Shown: piece by piece, positions 60,392-64,000 of the stretch
Layout of the letters: each line of letters begins with the position of its first letter
How positions within the stretch are numbered: the stretch's first letter is position 1
NCBI GenBank assembly: GCA_020310875.1
Contig: CM035422.1
Location: 50,191,607-50,255,606, forward strand
DNA: 64,000 bases
From: Ceratopteris richardii
Lineage: Eukaryota; Streptophyta; Polypodiopsida; Polypodiales; Pteridaceae
Direction of reading: 5' to 3'
Notes under the pieces: model-generated
Database searches by the model: none
What the model was told of the DNA's origin: nothing
What the model saw: only the letters and a program-made list of their open reading frames with translations
Program-made: the position numbers and the translations under genes

Positions 60392-61583
60392 AATTATGAA
60401 AGTAAAGGCTATCGTCTGTATCATCCACAGACTTAACGCATTCAAGTTAGTCGTGATGTTGTCTTTGTGGAAGATGTTATTCAGCCATTGCTTTCATATA
60501 CTAAGGAGACATCTGTTAGCTCCAAAGACATGTATGATATTGATGCCTCTTTTTACAGGTGGACATTCTAGTGCTGGTCCTAATGAGGCAACTCCTCAGC
60601 CTTTGCAGGTTTCATATGATGATGCAGATCATTCCATTTCTGATGCAGATTTACATGATGCACTTGTTGATGAGAGAGTTGATATTGAGCAGGCAAAAAC
60701 TATGCCAAAAGGGCTGGTGTAGACTTTGCGTGACAACAAATTAGATGCACCTTTGTCATATCGTACTCGTTCAGGCTCTCATAGTGCCTCCTTTGCATCG
60801 GATTGTTATGCTATGGCTGCATCTAGTCTCTGTGATGAGAATGAGCCTGTTTCTTTTGATGATGCACAAAATTCAAAAAATTGGATGGCTGCTATGCAAT
60901 CTGAATATGATGCTATAATGAAGAATGGTACATGGTCTTTATGTGACTTGCATCCTAGTAAGAAGGCCATTGGCACTGAGTGGGTATAAAAGCTGAAGCG
61001 TAAACCTGATGGTACAGTTGACAGGTATAAGGCAAGGCTTGTTGCAAAGGGTTATGCATAGGAAAGAGGCATTGATTTTGATGAGACCTTTGCACAAACA
61101 TGCCGTATGACTACTGTTCGGAGCATTTGTGCACTTGCAGCCCATCATGGTTGGAATGTACCTCAGTTGGACATTAAAACAGCATTTCTGAATGGTGACT
61201 TGCATGAAGAAGTGTATGTTTTTCAGCCCCGTGGCTTTGTGCAGAAAGGGCATGAAAACCAGGTGTGCAGGTTAAAGAAGGCATTATATGGTTTAAAGCA
61301 AGCACCACGTGCTTGGTATGAGAAGATACATGCCTATCTGATTGCACATGGTTTTGAGAACAGTCCAACTGAAAGCAGCTTATATGTTAAGCGTGCTAAT
61401 GATGTGCTTCTGATCATTGTTGTCTATGTTGACGACATGCTGCTCACTGGTCCTATTGAGAAGCATATTGCTGATTTCAAGGCTGATTTGCATGCCTCAT
61501 TTGAGATGTCTGATTTGGGGCATTTGCATCACTATTTGGGCATTCAGTTTATGCAAGTTGATGGTGGGCTTTGTGTCAAATGA
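60392..61583 (+). pseudogene. C4 reverse transcriptase and linker
   Basis: Linker words as in C2, then RT: RSICALAAHHGWNVPQLDIK, AFLNGDLHEEVYVFQPRGFV, ALYGLKQAPRAWYEK and the catalytic YVDDMLLTG, closely matching C2. Confidence 0.85.
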
Positions 61584-62278
61584 AATATACTGACACATTA
61601 TTGTAGCGTTTTGGCCTTGAAGACTGTAAGCCTATTGCCACTCCTATGGAGACAAGTTTACGATTGAGTCTTCATGATGCTGGAGATGCATTTGATGATG
61701 TTCTCTATCAGCAGGCTATTGGATGCTTGATTTACTTATGCATTACTCGGCCAGATATTCAGTTTGTTGTCTCACAGATGTTTTATGCATCGCCCAGGAG
61801 TCACGCATTGGAAGGCAGTTAAGCACATCTTTTGCTACTTGAGTGGTACTCGGCTACTTGGGTTGTTTTTTCCCAAGGGGGATCACTACCGCCAGATTTG
61901 CATGCTTTTTCTGACTCAGATTGGGCTGGTTGCTATGACACTCGTGTGTCCACCAGTGGTTTTTGCTTCATGCTTGGTAGCTCATGTATATCTTGGTTGA
62001 GCAAGAAGCAGCCTACTGTGGCCACTTCCAGTTGTGAGGCTGAGTATAGGGCAGCTTTCACAACGTCTGTTGAGTGTGTGTGGCTTAGATGCCTTATGGC
62101 TGATTTGGGTGTTGGTCAGTCTTCTGCCACCACCATCTTCACTGACAGTCAGAGCGCATTGGTAGTTGCGAGGAACCCTGTGTTCCATGCTCGCACTAAG
62201 CACATTGAGGTGCATTATCACTATGTCAGGGAGAGGTTCTCTATTGGGGAGATCAGCTTGGCATATGTGCCCACGTAG
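61584..62278 (+). pseudogene. C4 RNase H
   Basis: HAFSDSDWAGCYDTRVSTSG, SKKQPTVATSSCEAEYRAAF, FTDSQSALVVARNPVFHART and HIEVHYHYVRERF, with the family ending as in C2. Confidence 0.85.
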
Positions 62279-62445
62279 GAGAACATTGCAGACCTTTTCA
62301 CGAAGGCTCTGCCTAGGGAGAAGTTTGAAGCTTTCCGCAAAGCTTTGGGCTTACTTCCTTTTGTGGAGTGATTTCCACATAGCTTGGCACTTCCTTATAC
62401 ATGAGTGCCAGCTCCTTGTTCACCGCATCACTCCCAGGGGGGATT

Positions 62446-62677
62446 TGTTGATATATTTAGGTAGTGATGTGTGTGAACACTGTAGGACTGCCGGGGCACT
62501 TTTTTCCCTCTTTGGGAGGTTTTTTTCCCCGGCTTGTATATACGCCTATTGCCCTAATGGGCTGCTTATCTTTGTACATTCTCTAGTAATACATTCAGTA
62601 TTGTGTGTTGTGCTCCAAGCTTCTTCTTCTACTTCCTTGTGTTGTTCGCGTGTTTCTGCAGAGGTCTAACTCCAACA
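62446..62677 (+). repeat. C4 3' LTR
   Basis: TGTTGATATATT...CTCCAACA, preceded by the polypurine tract CCAGGGGGGATT (62,434-62,445). Confidence 0.92.
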
Positions 62678-63480
62678 TGTGCTAGCACACATCCTATTGC
62701 ATAAATGAATGCATCTACATGGACATGGAATGGTTTATTCCAATAAAGAGTGGTCAGTACTAGTGTTGTGCACAAACATCTCTTCATTTTATTGAAGGAA
62801 TTTTTGCATTTGTCATTCCACTAGAAATTTTCAACAGAGCATAAAGAGGTTTAGCTATGATCGCAATACTTGTGGATAAAACTACGATAATATCCACAAT
62901 GGCCCATAAAGGCTTGTACCTCTTTAATGTTCCTTGGCCTCTACAACCCTAATATGGCTCTTACTTTGTCCTCATCTATTGATATTACGTTCTTAGATAT
63001 AATAAATCCTAAGATCTTACCTTGACGTACCATGAACACACACTTTTCTAGGTTCAAACAAACTAAATATTCTCTACACTTGTTGAAGATCTATTTGAGC
63101 TTTGGTATGTGGTGTCTTCTTTCTTAGTATTGAGCACATAAATCTTCCACATATACTTCTAAGCTCTTTCTGTTGGTCTTCTGGGGCAATGGCTACTTGG
63201 TTGTAACCTGAAAATTTATCAAGGAAGATATAAACTTCTTTATCTGCAACATGATCCAATAAATTCTCGGTGATTGGAAGCGGATAGCTATCTTTGATCG
63301 TAGCAGCATTAACGTCTTTAAGGATAATACACACCCACAAGTTCCAATTCTTCTTTGGCACCACTATGATGGGGGACACCCATTCAGTGTGCTCAATCTC
63401 ATAGATAAATCTAGCTTCAATTTGTCTATTGATTACTTCTTTTATTTTGGTTGCATAAGTATCATTATATGTGTAGGACT
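62678..63480 (-). pseudogene. G6 RNase H start and reverse transcriptase
   Basis: The minus strand shows the RNase H start (FHVHVDAFIYAIG-like words near 62,700-62,750) and RT words SPIIVVPKKNWNLWVCIILK, VYIFLDKFSGYNQVAIAPED (63,074-63,379). They match the G1 pattern. Confidence 0.8.
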
Positions 63481-64000
63481 TCTATTTGATAGGCTTGGCA
63501 TCAACCATCATGGGATTCATATGAGAGCATATTTTTGGATCTACCCTCTTCAGGTCTCTATAGGTCCATGCAAAAAAATCCATATATTCCCTTAATAAAG
63601 ATACAAGCTCTACTTCTTCTTTTGCACTTAGGTCTTCTTGTGATGGCCTCTCTCTTAGGCATTTGTACCAAAATTTTTCGATCGTCAACCTCATATGTCA
63701 ATTTTTGGTTTTTTCGAACAATGATTCCTCATCTCCTTGTTTCACTACTTTTCTTTTCTTTTTCTTTTGACTACCTTCACTTTCCTCTCTTGAATTTATA
63801 TTTAATGCTTGTGAGAGCTTCTTCTTCTTTTTGGGTAAATACTCCTACATTTTCTAGATAGTGCTCCTCTTAGTCAATGCAACTATCGATCACAATGGAC
63901 TCTAGATCATTGATTTCCTCTTGTTCTTCTATGACCTCATTAGACTCACACTCTTCTAGCAAGGATCCACACATGAACAAAGAGATATCATAACCCTCCT
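63481..64000 (-). pseudogene. G6 RT N-terminal region and acidic linker
   Basis: VELVSLLREYMDFFAWTYRD, LKRVDPKICSHMNPMMVDAK (63,482-63,694) match residues 65-105 of G1 pol. Farther right an acidic segment (LEECES, NDLESIVID) matches the G1 PR-RT linker. The element runs off the right edge. Confidence 0.75.

Larger units (their letters stand above)
57533..62677 (+). mobile_element. C4: second copy of the C2 copia family, nested in G6
   Basis: LTRs 57,533-57,765 and 62,446-62,677 (233 and 232 bp, ~6% different) are flanked by TGTGT and TGTGC (57,528-57,532 and 62,678-62,682), a target duplication with one change. Primer-binding site, gag, zinc knuckle, protease, integrase, RT and RNase H are all recognisable in copia order. 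It covers the family's full domain set but is broken, with roughly ten breaks. Confidence 0.92.
55923..64000 (-). mobile_element. G6: Ty3/gypsy relic of the G1 lineage, interrupted by C4
   Basis: The minus-strand order from the right edge leftwards is acidic PR-RT linker (about 63,880-64,000), RT start (63,482-63,694), RT (63,074-63,470), RNase H (62,678-63,060 and 56,962-57,532, split by C4), and integrase (55,928-56,960). Words match G1 pol closely (for example MHMDALTYVKRYD-like and GKDGYLRLC). It continues off the right edge. Old, with many breaks. Confidence 0.85.

Overview
This 64 kb window comes from the repeat-rich, intergenic DNA of a land plant. Everything recognisable is transposon-derived. 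There are LTR retrotransposons of both the Ty3/gypsy and Ty1/copia types with plant-style gag domains, one non-autonomous LTR element, and a relic of a CACTA (En/Spm) DNA transposon. I found no host protein gene, rRNA gene or complete tRNA gene. The density of nesting and the missing genes suggest a large genome such as a fern, lycophyte or gymnosperm, but the sequence alone does not settle the lineage.

Layout, left to right. (G1) A minus-strand Ty3/gypsy element fills 1-13,432. Its 5' LTR and primer-binding site are at the right and its 3' end lies off the left edge. It has a long leader packed with palindromic repeats, gag, protease, an RT/RNase H/integrase reading frame, and a large extra ORF downstream of pol. 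(G2) An older minus-strand gypsy relic spans 13,433-32,030. It hosts a minus-strand copia (C1, 19,732-25,823, target duplication ATAAT) and a plus-strand copia (C2, 26,702-31,325, target duplication AACTG). (G3) 32,031-33,373 is a plus-strand scrap of a G1-like gypsy. (C3) A minus-strand copia relic runs from about 33,374 to 41,833. It is split by L1 (34,861-40,449, target duplication TTGAG), a plus-strand non-autonomous LTR element with no gag or pol. (D1) 42,165-42,947 is a fragment of CACTA TNP2 transposase. (G4) 43,150-46,419 holds LTR-like and protease-like debris on the minus strand. (G5) 46,420-55,922 is a young plus-strand Ty3/gypsy element with target duplication GAGGA, two 1,034-bp LTRs differing at about 5 positions, and a 1,710-residue gag-pol frame. 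(G6) 55,923-64,000 is a minus-strand relic of the G1 lineage, interrupted by C4 (57,533-62,677), a second copy of the C2 copia family.

The insertion order can be read from the nesting. G2 landed beside or in a G1-type relic, and was then hit by G1, C1 and C2. C3 was hit by L1. G5 and C4 landed in or beside the G6 relic. By hand-counted LTR differences G5 (about 0.5%) and L1 (about 1.1%) are youngest, C1 is about 4%, and C2 and C4 are about 6%.

The most unusual signals are these: tRNA/SINE-like pol III boxes inside both LTRs of L1, with tRNA T-arm-like hairpins in its leader; a 600-bp nearly pure C-tract array in the 3' region of G5; a dense WRKY W-box array in the G5 LTRs; about 16 near-perfect 18-bp palindromes in the G1 leader; an 873-residue extra ORF in G1; and two tandem zinc-binding modules in the G1 integrase region.
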